Below, one piece after another: positions 26,355 through 34,614 of a stretch of 56,556 nt of DNA. The stretch is from contig NZ_JAJBMO010000026.1 of assembly GCF_020537505.1 (NCBI RefSeq), positions 1-56,556 on the forward strand, in the 5' to 3' direction. The stretch's first letter is position 1. Every line of letters starts with the position of its first letter. Under the pieces are notes generated by a model that searched no databases, was not told the origin of the DNA, and saw only the letters and a program-made list of their open reading frames with translations. Source of the DNA: Blautia glucerasea (lineage in GTDB: Bacteria > Bacillota > Clostridia > Lachnospirales > Lachnospiraceae). A program made the position numbers and the translations under genes.

Positions 26355-28076
26355 TTATATCTTCACATAAAGATAATTAAACACCAGCTTCCTCTGATAT
26401 TCATAATATTTCGCCTTTTTCTTGATCATTTCCATTACGGCCCGGTCAACCTCGTCACCGCGGAGGTCGAAGGGGTTGTAGGAATTGACATTGTCGCGGA
26501 TCCGCAGGATGCATTCACCGTTGTTGTCCATTACTTTTACGGATACATAATATTTCTTATCTGTTTTTCCAATACCGAATTTCATAATATTCAAAAGCAG
26601 TTCTTCCACGATCAGATGGATGAAGAAGGACTGTTTAAAATCAAGTTCCCATTCGTCGCACAGTCCTTCCAGATTCTGGGACATTTTTTCCATACTGCCT
26701 TCCTCAATGGGATAGTATTCTTCGAAAACCCGGTTGGTAAAGCTGTATTTTTCTTTTATGTAATCTTTTATTTTTCCAAATATCTGGATTGCCAAAACAA
26801 GCAACAGACATACGGCTTCGCTTATTACATACACCAGGGCCAGTCCCACAATTCCCATTCTGCTAATCAGCAGGAATCCCGTCACCAGCATAAGGATAAA
26901 GTTGCGCAGAAGTGATAAAACAGAGGCGCATTTCGTCTTTCCGATTGTCTGCCAGAAGGATGTAGTTACCACGTTCACGCCTGCCAGAGCTACGCTTAAT
27001 GCATAAAACCGAAAGGCTGTGACTGCTGTTCCCAGTGCTGCACTATCATTCAGGCCGAAGAAAACCAGTATCTGCTTTGCTCCAACCACAAAAAATAACA
27101 CAATTACAAGACCTGCTGCCACCACGATCCGCAGTCCGTCATGGTACACCGCAAGCATTCCTTTCCAGTCCTTTTCCCCTCCTAAAATGGAGATAACCGT
27201 GGAAGCGGCTGCTCCGGCTCCGTCAAACATAGCGCCTGGAATGGTGCTCATGGTATAGATAACGCCAAATACTGCTACGGAAAAAGTACCGTCTTCTGAA
27301 GCGCCCTTTAACAGCATGGTATTAAACACCAGCATAACCACCGCCTGAAAAATAAAAGCAGAGCCAACGCCAAATCCATTTTCCACATATTCTTTGATCT
27401 CATTCCAGGTGGGAATTTGAAAATGAAGGCTTAAAAGCGCCTGCTTGTTCCAAAAATGAGTGAGCAAAAGCAAAGTTCCCACTGTTTCCGCGATACACAG
27501 GGACGCAGATGCACCTACAAGTCCCCAGTTCCAGACCTTCATAAAGAGCAGATCCAGGCTTAAATTAGTAATAATCACACCTGCGGAAGAAATGGCTGCC
27601 AGCTTTGGCGCTCCGTCTGTCCGCACTGCAATAGAGAGAATATTATATAACACATAGATTGGGGCAAAGGCGAATACCACAGTTAAATATTGCAGAGCAT
27701 TTTGCAAAAGTTCCGGTGTGGCACCCAGAAGTCTGCACAAGGAGCTGCGAAATATAAGTGCCACTGCTGCAAAAAGCACACCTATTATCAGGCCTGCACT
27801 TAATACAGAGCCGAAAACCCGATTTGCACCCTTCAGATCCGCTTCACCAAGTTTTTTCCCAATTAAAACGCCTGCACCACCGCCTATGGTGATTCCCATA
27901 AGTAAATAAAGCAGAAATACCGGTGTGGCAATATTCGCTACTGCAAGTCCGGTACTGCCTATAAAATTTCCTACCAGGGTTGCATCCACAAGGGTAGATA
28001 CGGTAACTCCCAGAGAAGAGCATACTCCCCAGAATAGGAAGGTTCGGTATGCGCTTTTGGCATAGTTTGTTTTCAT
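26355..28076 (-). CDS. MATE transporter fused to a C-terminal HATPase (anti-sigma kinase-like) domain
   Basis: A protein of 573 residues. Residues 1 to about 445 are a MATE exporter with 12 helices (GITIGGGAGVLIGKKLGEAD is the typical helix 2-3 region). The last 125 residues are cytoplasmic and show a GHKL ATPase: N box IVEELLLNIMKFG, and a G1-like IRDNVNSYNPF, ending with a strand-rich tail as in SpoIIAB/RsbW-type proteins. The ATG at 28076 follows AGGAGG by 9 bases; a GTG six bases earlier is too close. Fusion suggests that transport is coupled to ATP sensing or to kinase-type signalling. The region 26326-26354 holds no other gene. Confidence 0.88.
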   Translation of the reverse strand: MKTNYAKSAYRTFLFWGVCSSLGVTVSTLVDATLVGNFIGSTGLAVANIATPVFLLYLLMGITIGGGAGVLIGKKLGEADLKGANRVFGSVLSAGLIIGVLFAAVALIFRSSLCRLLGATPELLQNALQYLTVVFAFAPIYVLYNILSIAVRTDGAPKLAAISSAGVIITNLSLDLLFMKVWNWGLVGASASLCIAETVGTLLLLTHFWNKQALLSLHFQIPTWNEIKEYVENGFGVGSAFIFQAVVMLVFNTMLLKGASEDGTFSVAVFGVIYTMSTIPGAMFDGAGAAASTVISILGGEKDWKGMLAVYHDGLRIVVAAGLVIVLFFVVGAKQILVFFGLNDSAALGTAVTAFRFYALSVALAGVNVVTTSFWQTIGKTKCASVLSLLRNFILMLVTGFLLISRMGIVGLALVYVISEAVCLLLVLAIQIFGKIKDYIKEKYSFTNRVFEEYYPIEEGSMEKMSQNLEGLCDEWELDFKQSFFIHLIVEELLLNIMKFGIGKTDKKYYVSVKVMDNNGECILRIRDNVNSYNPFDLRGDEVDRAVMEMIKKKAKYYEYQRKLVFNYLYVKI

Positions 28077-28229
28077 GATCACATACCTCCTGTTTATTAT
28101 TAATAATTATATCTTTCCTTTTCACTTAAAACAATACTATTTGCATAAATAACCTTTATCCTGCCTAAAAAGACGCTACTGTCCACAGCCCGACAGTAAT
28201 CGCTTTGCAGAACATTGCCAGTACACAAC

Positions 28230-28268
28230 AAAAAAGACGTCCCCTTTACCCAAAAAGAAAACGTCTTA
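28230..28268 (-). terminator. terminator of the amino acid permease gene
   Basis: On the minus strand AAGACGT and ACGTCTT arms flank a loop of about 20 bases and are followed by TTTTTT; located about 40 bp after the permease stop. Confidence 0.65.
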
Positions 28269-28304
28269 TTCTTTATAAATTATTTATCCGCCGCATTCTG
28301 CCCA

Positions 28305-29498
28305 TTACCGCCACATTCCCCGCCTTTTCCGAATGGTATAATACATACTGTTTTCCATAGCCATAACCTTCTGAAGGGGTACGCTCTTGAAAACGGGCAT
28401 TTTCATCTTGTATTTGATCCAGAAGAAGGAATAGATCCCAAGCACCAGGAAGGTAATTCCGGTTACCAGCCAGATCATGTTTCGCTCTACCGGATCTGTG
28501 GAAATATTCAGAATCATATATACGGTTCCACAGATTCCGATAATTGGGAAAAGAGGGCCGCAGGGAACCTTGAAGGAGCGGGGTGCCTTCGGCAGTCTTT
28601 TTCGCAAAATCAACACATCCATATGTGCCAGAATGTAGGAGATCATCCAGAAAACAGAGCCGACCAGAATCAGGAAGGAGATGGCATCGGAGGATCCGTC
28701 ACTGAGTGCAGCAAACACAAAGATAAATACACTTACGAAAACCACTCCGAAATATGGCACACCATGTTTATTTGTCTTTGCAAAAACGCGGGGCATCATG
28801 TTCATTTTCGCCATTCCCTGGCAGATACCTGCAAGACCATTTACAGTAGAGTTCTGGGTGCTGACAACAGCAAGGGCAGAAACAAAAGTCATCCACACCT
28901 TTCCTGCATTTCCCAGGAGATTTCCACCGTAAAGCAGATGGGGCGCTGCCATACTATACGGCTGATGCACCACTTCCCCAGTTCCAAGCCCCAGCATTCC
29001 GATCACTCCCAGGACCAGCATAGACCCTACCAGAAGAAATGCTACCAGATCCTGGATCCTGGCAAACATATCCACACCATACAGGTTTGCGATCATAACC
29101 ACCACCGTCATAATGAACGTATACATCAAACTTGGAATCGGTAAATGAATAGTGGAAGCCATGGCATAAGCAAAAATAGAAGCCTCAACGCCAGATGACA
29201 TGATATTGCAGATCAGGTATCCTCCCACCATAGAGATCAGCGTGGGAAAAGGTCCCATACAGGCCAGTGTATACTGCGCCAGACCACCTGTAGTATTGGG
29301 CATCAGCGCATTCAGTTCCGAAAGCGATGCCACGGTCGTCATATTCAGAAGACAGGCAATCACCATCGCCCCGATAAATACCACACCAATACTTCCAGCT
29401 CCCTGTCCCAGGGAAACCAGACAGCTGGTCGCTATAACTAATCCAACCGAGATGGAAACCACACTCCGCAGCCCCAAAGTTCTGTCCTTTTCTTCCAT
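28305..29498 (-). CDS. APC superfamily amino acid permease
   Basis: A 397-residue amino acid/polyamine/organocation transporter. The first helix has SVGLVIATSCLVSLGQGAG, and later helices and the IPSLMYTFIMTVVVMIANLY region fit the family, with 11-12 helices and a basic C-terminal tail. The ATG at 29498 follows GGAGAGTGATTCAC. It lies 91 bp after a truncated FAD oxidoreductase and a 2Fe-2S protein, an arrangement also used for proline/hydroxyproline- or sarcosine-type amino acid oxidation, so it may import the amino acid that this broken oxidase once used. Substrate unknown. Confidence 0.88.
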   Translation of the reverse strand: MEEKDRTLGLRSVVSISVGLVIATSCLVSLGQGAGSIGVVFIGAMVIACLLNMTTVASLSELNALMPNTTGGLAQYTLACMGPFPTLISMVGGYLICNIMSSGVEASIFAYAMASTIHLPIPSLMYTFIMTVVVMIANLYGVDMFARIQDLVAFLLVGSMLVLGVIGMLGLGTGEVVHQPYSMAAPHLLYGGNLLGNAGKVWMTFVSALAVVSTQNSTVNGLAGICQGMAKMNMMPRVFAKTNKHGVPYFGVVFVSVFIFVFAALSDGSSDAISFLILVGSVFWMISYILAHMDVLILRKRLPKAPRSFKVPCGPLFPIIGICGTVYMILNISTDPVERNMIWLVTGITFLVLGIYSFFWIKYKMKMPVFKSVPLQKVMAMENSMYYTIRKRRGMWR

Positions 29499-29589
29499 GT
29501 GAATCACTCTCCTTCGTCACTGATCAAGTGTTGCGTTGCACCGGTCTGTGGGGAATAACACTTGTCTAAATGCGTCCGCCCTGAACAAC

Positions 29590-29928
29590 CTACAACGCAT
29601 CAATTCCCTCGTCTCCAGTTCTTACTCTTATAACATTCGTAATATCATATTCTTTTTCCTGGTACATTCCAATTACGGTAGAATTCAGCTCTACATCAAC
29701 GCCAGCCCTGGCTGCTTCTGCCAGAAGCTCTTCCCTGATGACAAAGCCTCTGATCTTCACCTTATGCTCCTTGGAACCGAAGAATTTATGGATCTGCTTA
29801 AAAAGCTGTCCACCAGGCTTTTCATTCTCATCAAATACGACTACCTTCAGTCCTCTTTTTGCTGCCTCAATTGCCGCTGACAGACCAGACGGGCCTGCTC
29901 CAACTACGATCAAATCATATCTTTTCAT
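29590..29928 (-). pseudogene. truncated FAD-dependent oxidoreductase (N-terminal part only)
   Basis: The 112 codons encode only the FAD-binding start of a pyridine-nucleotide-disulfide-type or HcnB/SoxA-type oxidoreductase: dinucleotide motif [14 protein letters not shown], then the [10 protein letters not shown] second strand. Family members have about 400 or more residues, with an NAD domain and C-terminal part that are absent here. A stop follows GDEGIDAL. The gene overlaps the 2Fe-2S gene by four bases (ATGA), so translation still starts normally. It is best read as a 3'-deleted gene; a short stable FAD protein cannot be excluded. Confidence 0.7.
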
Positions 29929-30272
29929 CTTGTCTGCCCTCCTGTTTTCTGTTCCTCAAACGGTTCTGCCGATACACCGTATTGTGTCTGAACCTTCATT
30001 CCTGCCTTCAGCGGGGTTACACAGGTTCTCACGTTCGGAACTCCGTCTACCACCATGACACAGTCGGTGCACCTGCCAATGGCACAAAAGATACCTCGCG
30101 GTGTATGCTCTTTCTTTGTATAACGGTGGATCAGAATTCCCGCCGCCTTCAACGCCGCCGCAATCGGTTCCCCTTCATAGCCCTGGATTTTTTGTCCGTC
30201 ATATGTGAAATTTACTAATCTTCCCTTCTGCGTTACTCCTAAGATCGGATGCTCCGTAATACGTGTGCCCAT
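29925..30272 (-). CDS. (2Fe-2S)-binding protein of an amino acid dehydrogenase (HcnA/SoxA N-terminal type)
   Basis: A 115-residue ferredoxin-like subunit. Four cysteines are in [18 protein letters not shown] and VRTCV, the BFD-independent plant-type 2Fe-2S loop seen in HcnA and at the start of sarcosine oxidase alpha. Such proteins pass electrons from the FAD subunit that oxidises an amino acid such as glycine, proline or an opine. The start at 30272 follows AAGGGGG. The partner FAD gene just downstream is truncated and no second FAD subunit is present, so the complex is probably no longer complete. Confidence 0.82.
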   Translation of the reverse strand: MGTRITEHPILGVTQKGRLVNFTYDGQKIQGYEGEPIAAALKAAGILIHRYTKKEHTPRGIFCAIGRCTDCVMVVDGVPNVRTCVTPLKAGMKVQTQYGVSAEPFEEQKTGGQTR

Positions 30273-30296
30273 GGTATTTCCCCCTTTTCTAGTACG

Positions 30297-30333
30297 AAAA
30301 AAGGCGCCTGCAAAATGAATTGCAGACGCCTTT
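30297..30333 (-). terminator. strong intrinsic terminator in the 2Fe-2S gene leader
   Basis: On the minus strand a 14-15-bp stem (AAGGCGTCTGCAA / TTGCAGGCGCCTT) is followed by TTTTTT and ends only about 25 bases before the 2Fe-2S start codon. A TATAAT hexamer at about 30372-30377 would give a leader of roughly 75 nt, so this terminator lies between promoter and gene and may act as an attenuator. Confidence 0.7.
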
Positions 30334-30616
30334 GTCTTTACGTTGTTGGTTCTTTTTCTTAAGTTGTCCATATTATAGTTTATGTGAATGGATCTGTATT
30401 GTAAAAAACGATACTACTTAAAGAGGGAAAAATTGCTGCTTTCCAGCAGGTAATCCATTATCTGTCTGCTCATATGTCCATGGTCCTGAATGCGTTCAGC
30501 AGCAACACATTTTCCATTCTGCTGGATATTCTGGCAGAGGATACGCTGGTGGAGCAGTAATTGGCTTTATTGGGGACGTTTTTGGCATAAAGAAAAGGAA
30601 AATTTCCAGTATTATT

Positions 30617-30647
30617 TTTACAAAATCAGTGACAGATATGGTATAAT
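30617..30647 (+). promoter_or_regulatory. promoter of the acidic secreted protein gene
   Basis: -35 TTTACA (30617-30622) and -10 TATAAT (30642-30647) with 19-bp spacing, about 90 bp before the start codon. The 30380-30610 stretch shows no gene. Confidence 0.6.
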
Positions 30648-30735
30648 GGGGACATCTGTTGAATATTGTTAAAAGAAATATTAGGATTCTGTTCAACATA
30701 GAACATTGAATCGTTACTTACGAGGTGTAAAGTTT

Positions 30736-31236
30736 ATGAAATACAGAGATGAGTTCCACATTGCATCCACTGCAATTCTGCTCAGTGTAGCTATGGTTGG
30801 AATTTCCGTAGTTGTTCCCAAGGAGAGCAGAGTTCCAACTGCTAAGACCACATTAACAGAGGCTCCAGAAACAGCCGCAGAAGCGGAGGCTGCACAGCAG
30901 GAAGAATTTCCAATTTACAGTCAGGACAGTAATTATGATGATTCTTACGATTACAGTCAGGACGATAGTTCCTACGATAACAGCTATGATTCTTCTGATA
31001 GCGATTCTTCTGATCGTGACCAGATTACTTATCCTACAGATGATTCTGAAGATGGTTCAGGAAGTGACACATCCGATATCCCGGATTATACAGAAGATAC
31101 CTCTGATGATTCCGGACAGGATGACAGTGAGGACTTGGATTACATTGATAATAGCGGTGATACCAGTTCCGATAATGGAGACAATGGAGACTATACGGAG
31201 GATACTTCTGATCAAGACATTGAGTATTATGAATAA
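30736..31236 (+). CDS. membrane-anchored or secreted Asp/Ser-rich low-complexity protein
   Basis: A 166-residue protein: a short basic start, one hydrophobic segment (ASTAILLSVAMVGISVVV), a T/A/E-rich spacer, then about 110 residues made almost only of Asp, Ser, Tyr, Glu, Thr and Gly, with irregular repeats of DSSYD, YTEDTSDD and DNGDY type. Net charge is extremely negative. Such regions bind cations or act as disordered wall spacers. No family recognised. ATG at 30736 follows CGAGGTG. Stands alone between a promoter and a strong terminator. Confidence 0.75.
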   Translation: MKYRDEFHIASTAILLSVAMVGISVVVPKESRVPTAKTTLTEAPETAAEAEAAQQEEFPIYSQDSNYDDSYDYSQDDSSYDNSYDSSDSDSSDRDQITYPTDDSEDGSGSDTSDIPDYTEDTSDDSGQDDSEDLDYIDNSGDTSSDNGDNGDYTEDTSDQDIEYYE

Positions 31237-31308
31237 GGACTTCTCTGATGCGTATACTTTGTCAGGTAAAATTCATTATCATAGACGAAAAGAATAAGCA
31301 TTAATAAC

Positions 31309-31385
31309 AAATCCCCGAATCTCTTATCTCTTAAGGATTTAAAAGATCCTTAATACTGAGATATGATTTCGGGGATTTTCCTTTT
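31309..31385. terminator. long bidirectional terminator
   Basis: A long stem begins AAATCCCCGAA, continues through ATCTC/GAGAT and an inner TTAAGGAT/ATCCTTAA, and closes with TTTCGGGGATTT followed by a T-run. It lies between the convergent acidic-protein and Nudix genes and can serve both. Confidence 0.85.
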
Positions 31386-31452
31386 TACAAGTTAACCTTA
31401 TTTAACATTATAAAAGCTTCCGTTTCCATAACAAAATCTGATTTTCCTGCTT

Positions 31453-32067
31453 TTATTTTATCTTATTCAAAAATTCAAAGGGTTCCTTATCTTCCAGAAA
31501 ATGCATCAGCATATATGCTGTCATGATCGCTACATTTTCTTCTTTCAGAATCCGTTTTACTTCCTCACGGTCAGCCAGAACCACTTCAATCTCTTCGGTA
31601 TCTTCCAGCGCCTTGGAACTGATTTCGCCGCTGGCATAGCCGTATACGGTTGCACAGGATTCGTCCGTCATTCCAACAGTGGTAAAATAAGGCTTCTGGT
31701 ATGCTTCTGCTACCGGAATTGGAGCAAGTTTCAACCCTGTTTCTTCATACATTTCCCGGATTGCACCTTCATGGTAATTCTCGTTTGATTCCACAAGCCC
31801 TGCTGGAAATTCATAAATATAATCGCCCAAAGTATAACGATACTGGCGGATTAAAACTACTTTATCATGCTTTTCGCCATAAATACTGTAAATGATCACA
31901 CCATCCGGATTCTTCTTCCGAGTTACCATTTTCAAGCTGTCTACGTCTTTGGCACGAGAAGCTACAAAATAGTTTACCGGGGTGTTGTGTACGCTGGTGG
32001 CTTTTACATTGTAAAGGTTTACATAACGATTATCTGTCTGTTTGGTAATGCTGTTGATTTTTCCCAT
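31453..32067 (-). CDS. Nudix hydrolase (ADP-ribose pyrophosphatase-like)
   Basis: A 204-residue Nudix protein. The box GLVESNENYHEGAIREMYEE, continuing TGL, fits the consensus Gx5Ex7REUxEExGU, starting at about residue 108. The flanking region (YEFPAG before the box) is that of ADP-sugar pyrophosphatases. It would split a nucleoside diphosphate linked to another group, such as ADP-ribose or FAD, with Mg2+. It begins 105 bp after ribU on the same strand with no clear terminator between, so it may be expressed from the FMN-controlled promoter; whether it acts on FAD is speculation. Confidence 0.88.
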   Translation of the reverse strand: MGKINSITKQTDNRYVNLYNVKATSVHNTPVNYFVASRAKDVDSLKMVTRKKNPDGVIIYSIYGEKHDKVVLIRQYRYTLGDYIYEFPAGLVESNENYHEGAIREMYEETGLKLAPIPVAEAYQKPYFTTVGMTDESCATVYGYASGEISSKALEDTEEIEVVLADREEVKRILKEENVAIMTAYMLMHFLEDKEPFEFLNKIK

Positions 32068-32172
32068 AGGAACCTCTTTTCGTCAGTTGTTACTGTTCAC
32101 TGCAAAGGTCTGACGAAGTTACCTATCAATCTGGACAGCAAGCCTCGCAGATTCTAACCTGGAACAGATTCA

Positions 32173-32808
32173 TCAGTCACCGCGGAGGATCACACGGATT
32201 CTCTTATAAATAAAGAACACGATCACTGAGGTTAATGTGTATTTGAATAAGTTGAATGGTACAAGGATCATAATTGCAAAAGTAAGAAGGTTTGTTACAC
32301 CGCTGTGTACTGCTGCACCCATCTCAATAAACGCCTGAACTGGCATTCCAAATGCTTTGCCGTAAGCCGGAAGCAGTACGAAAGCATTTACAAAACATGC
32401 AAGGACTGTGGTAAGAATTACGCCAACTGCCATACCTGCAACTGCGTGTGCTCTTGTCTTCTTATGTTGATAACGATAGATCAGTCCAGCTGGAATTACA
32501 TAAGAACAGCCAAAGAGAAAGTTTGCCACATCACCAACACCTGCTGTCATAGTTCCTTTTGTTACCAGATGTACCAGGATCTTCACAAGCTCGATCAACA
32601 CACCAGCTACAGGTCCCATTGCAAAAGAACCAATCAATGCTGGAATCTCGGAGAAGTCCAGCTGGTAAAAGGACGGTGCAAGAAACGGCAGCGGTACCTC
32701 AAAATTCATCAACACACCTGCCACAGCACCTAACATTGCCACCTGTGCAATGGTTCTGGTACGGCTTCGCTCCATTACGTTTCCATTTCTGATTGCTTGT
32801 TCGCTCAT
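32173..32808 (-). CDS. ribU: riboflavin ECF transporter S component
   Basis: A 211-residue membrane protein of the RibU family with six helices. The N-terminal MLGAVAGVLMNFEVPLPF and SFYQLDFSEIPALIGSFAMG segments carry the family DFSEIPALIG signature that faces riboflavin. It binds riboflavin outside and docks with the shared ECF ATPase module (not encoded here). The ATG at 32808 is preferred over that at 32814 because AAGGAGCG is 8 bases upstream. Expression is controlled by an FMN riboswitch 200 bp upstream. Confidence 0.95.
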   Translation of the reverse strand: MSEQAIRNGNVMERSRTRTIAQVAMLGAVAGVLMNFEVPLPFLAPSFYQLDFSEIPALIGSFAMGPVAGVLIELVKILVHLVTKGTMTAGVGDVANFLFGCSYVIPAGLIYRYQHKKTRAHAVAGMAVGVILTTVLACFVNAFVLLPAYGKAFGMPVQAFIEMGAAVHSGVTNLLTFAIMILVPFNLFKYTLTSVIVFFIYKRIRVILRGD

Positions 32809-32945
32809 ACTCATCGCTCCTTAAATTATAATATTTAAAGAAAATTTCTGCAAGTATGGGATGAAATTCACTTCAGCATACAGGAAAACAGGTGTTACTG
32901 TTTATCACGCATTTTCCAATGCATAGAAAGCGATTCCAACCACAT

Positions 32946-32974
32946 AAAAAAGCCCCGGAATCTCTTCCAGGGCT
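32946..32974 (-). terminator. riboswitch-controlled terminator before ribU
   Basis: On the minus strand AGCCCTGGAA / TTCCGGGGCT with a 4-base loop is followed by TTTTTTAT. It lies just after the FMN aptamer and about 140 bp before ribU, so FMN binding should favour termination. Confidence 0.9.
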
Positions 32975-33013
32975 ATGAGCACGTACATATAAATATCAAC
33001 CAATCTAAATATT

Positions 33014-33150
33014 CTGCGCGTTCTTCTCTCATCCAGACTTTACTGTCGGTTTTGGAATTTCACCAAATCAGCCGCCGAAGCGGGTCGCGGACTATACCGC
33101 CGGTAGGGAATTTCGATCTCTAAAGATTTCGATCACCCTGCCCCGAAGAA
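33014..33150 (-). promoter_or_regulatory. FMN riboswitch (RFN element)
   Basis: The minus strand shows the conserved RFN blocks in order: TTCGGGGCAGGGTG, AATTCCCTACCGGCGGTATAG, CCGCGACCCGC, the GGTGAAATTCC stretch, ACCGACAGTAAAGTCTGGATG and GAGAGAA. It is followed by an intrinsic terminator and ribU. High FMN should end transcription and shut down riboflavin import. Confidence 0.97.
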
Positions 33151-33168
33151 ATTTTCTTTTCATGGTGG

Positions 33169-33197
33169 ATTATACAATAGATATGTTGTAATTTCAA
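33169..33197 (-). promoter_or_regulatory. promoter of the FMN riboswitch-ribU unit
   Basis: On the minus strand -35 TTGAAA and -10 TATAAT are separated by exactly 17 bases, directly before the FMN aptamer. The remaining 33200-33285 is AT-rich and shows only the end of the mscS unit. Confidence 0.88.
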
Positions 33198-33285
33198 TAT
33201 GAAATCTAAATTTTCCAGAAAAAATCTCCAGGCAAGGCGTTTGTAAGCTTTTTTCATATTTTGCATCGTTAAAGTATTGACCGTT

Positions 33286-34206
33286 TTACTTGGAACTTTT
33301 CTCCACAGTAGTTGTCTCCACCACATGCACATCCATCTGCGGATAGGGAATGGAAATTCCGTTGGCATCGAAGGATTCTTTGATTTTTTCATTGAGGCGC
33401 CATTTGGTCTTCCAGTATTTGTCAGTGGGGACCCAGACGCGGAGGCCCATGACTACGGCGCTGTCGGCAAGTTCATCTACGAAGACGATCATGTCCTTGT
33501 CGGACTTGGTTCCGGGGTCTTCCTGTAAAATGTGCTGCAGAAGCTTTTTGGCTTTTTTAATGTCGGAATCGTAGGAAATTCCCACTTTGATCTCCAGGTT
33601 GCGCAAATTCCGGGCTGTTACATTAATAATGGTGCTGTTGGACAGCTTTCCATTGGGAATGATCACGTGTTTATTGTCAATGGTGATCAGTGTAGTGTAA
33701 AAGATTTCGATCTTATACACAGTTCCCTCTGTACCGTCAGCCTGATCCTGGATAATATAATCTCCTACCTGAAAAGGCTTAAACAAAAGCAGCATCACAC
33801 CGCCTGCCAGATTCTCCAGACCGCCCTGCAGGGCAAGACCGATGGTAACACCGGCAGTTCCCAAAAGAGCTGCCACCGAAGATTCCTTCACACCGAAATT
33901 GGTTGCAATGTTAAATACCAGGATCAGATAGAGAAGAAATCTTCCAAAAGAACAGATAAACTGGGCTACCCCCTTATCTATTCCTGCCTTTTCCATGGAA
34001 CGCCTTGCAAGCTTCAGAAACCACTTGATCAGTTTGGTTCCCACATAAAAAGCCACAATGGAAAGAACTACTTTCATTCCGAAGCTGATCAAATCCGGAA
34101 TATGACCGTTAAAGTAAGTCTTGATCTGTTCCCAGTTGAAGCTTACCTTATCTACTGTTTCCTGCACAGTCTCCTGGACTGCGTTTTCTATAACCTGTCC
34201 TTCCAA
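33286..34206 (-). CDS. MscS family mechanosensitive ion channel
   Basis: A 306-residue small-conductance channel protein. An amphipathic N-terminus is followed by three helices; the pore helix region VAALLGTAGVTIGLALQGGL, with NLAGGVMLLLFKPFQVGDYI, shows the Gly/Ala packing pattern of MscS TM3. The C-terminal beta domain and alpha/beta domain follow. It opens on membrane tension to release solutes during hypoosmotic shock. AGGAGATGAGAATTTGG precedes the ATG. It lies downstream of DUF1294 and a copy of the dispersed repeat. Confidence 0.93.
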   Translation of the reverse strand: MEGQVIENAVQETVQETVDKVSFNWEQIKTYFNGHIPDLISFGMKVVLSIVAFYVGTKLIKWFLKLARRSMEKAGIDKGVAQFICSFGRFLLYLILVFNIATNFGVKESSVAALLGTAGVTIGLALQGGLENLAGGVMLLLFKPFQVGDYIIQDQADGTEGTVYKIEIFYTTLITIDNKHVIIPNGKLSNSTIINVTARNLRNLEIKVGISYDSDIKKAKKLLQHILQEDPGTKSDKDMIVFVDELADSAVVMGLRVWVPTDKYWKTKWRLNEKIKESFDANGISIPYPQMDVHVVETTTVEKSSK

Positions 34207-34236
34207 ATTCTCATCTCCTTTTCGTCAGTCCTTTCC

Positions 34237-34300
34237 CAGAGCACGTTTAAAAAGGCTTTCTGCGTGCAGATTGCAGGAATGATTTTTCAAACGGACTCTA
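34237..34300 (+). repeat. dispersed palindromic repeat, deleted copy C
   Basis: Has both ends of the element (GTTTAAAAAGGCTTTCTGC and ATTGCAGGAATGATTTTTCA) but lacks about 20 bases of the core (the AAATATACCGCAAAG segment) present in the other copies. Lies between DUF1294 and mscS. Confidence 0.65.
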
Positions 34301-34347
34301 ACACGTTTTCCACCGTCAACTCATTTTTTCAGCAGCTTATCCACCGC

Positions 34348-34611
34348 CTACTGCAAAAATCTCCACAGTATCAACTGCACCGCCAGGATCAGCGGCACGC
34401 CCAGACGGAATTTCCACTTTCTGGTCTTATGGTGGAAAAACTGCATTCCAAGAAGGGCGCCGGCGGAGCCGCCGATGGCAGCCACCGCCAGAAGCTGGGC
34501 TTCCGGGATGCGCCACTGTTTTTTGATGGCTTTCTGCTTATCTATGCCATACATCCCGAAAGCTACAATATTAATTATAATTAGATATACAACAAGTATA
34601 TTTTCCAACAT
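34348..34611 (-). CDS. DUF1294 family small membrane protein
   Basis: An 87-residue membrane protein with the DUF1294 pattern: a first helix, MYGIDKQKAIKKQWRIPE, a Gly-rich second helix (AAIGGSAGALLGMQFF), HHKTRKWKFRLG, and a last helix. The family occurs in all bacterial groups but has no established function. It starts three bases after the tex stop codon, so it is translated from the tex transcript. Confidence 0.88.
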   Translation of the reverse strand: MLENILVVYLIIINIVAFGMYGIDKQKAIKKQWRIPEAQLLAVAAIGGSAGALLGMQFFHHKTRKWKFRLGVPLILAVQLILWRFLQ

Positions 34612-34614
34612 TTT

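Noticed and set aside
28215..29144. 309-residue plus-strand frame rich in His/Gln
   Set aside because: Antisense shadow of the amino acid permease.
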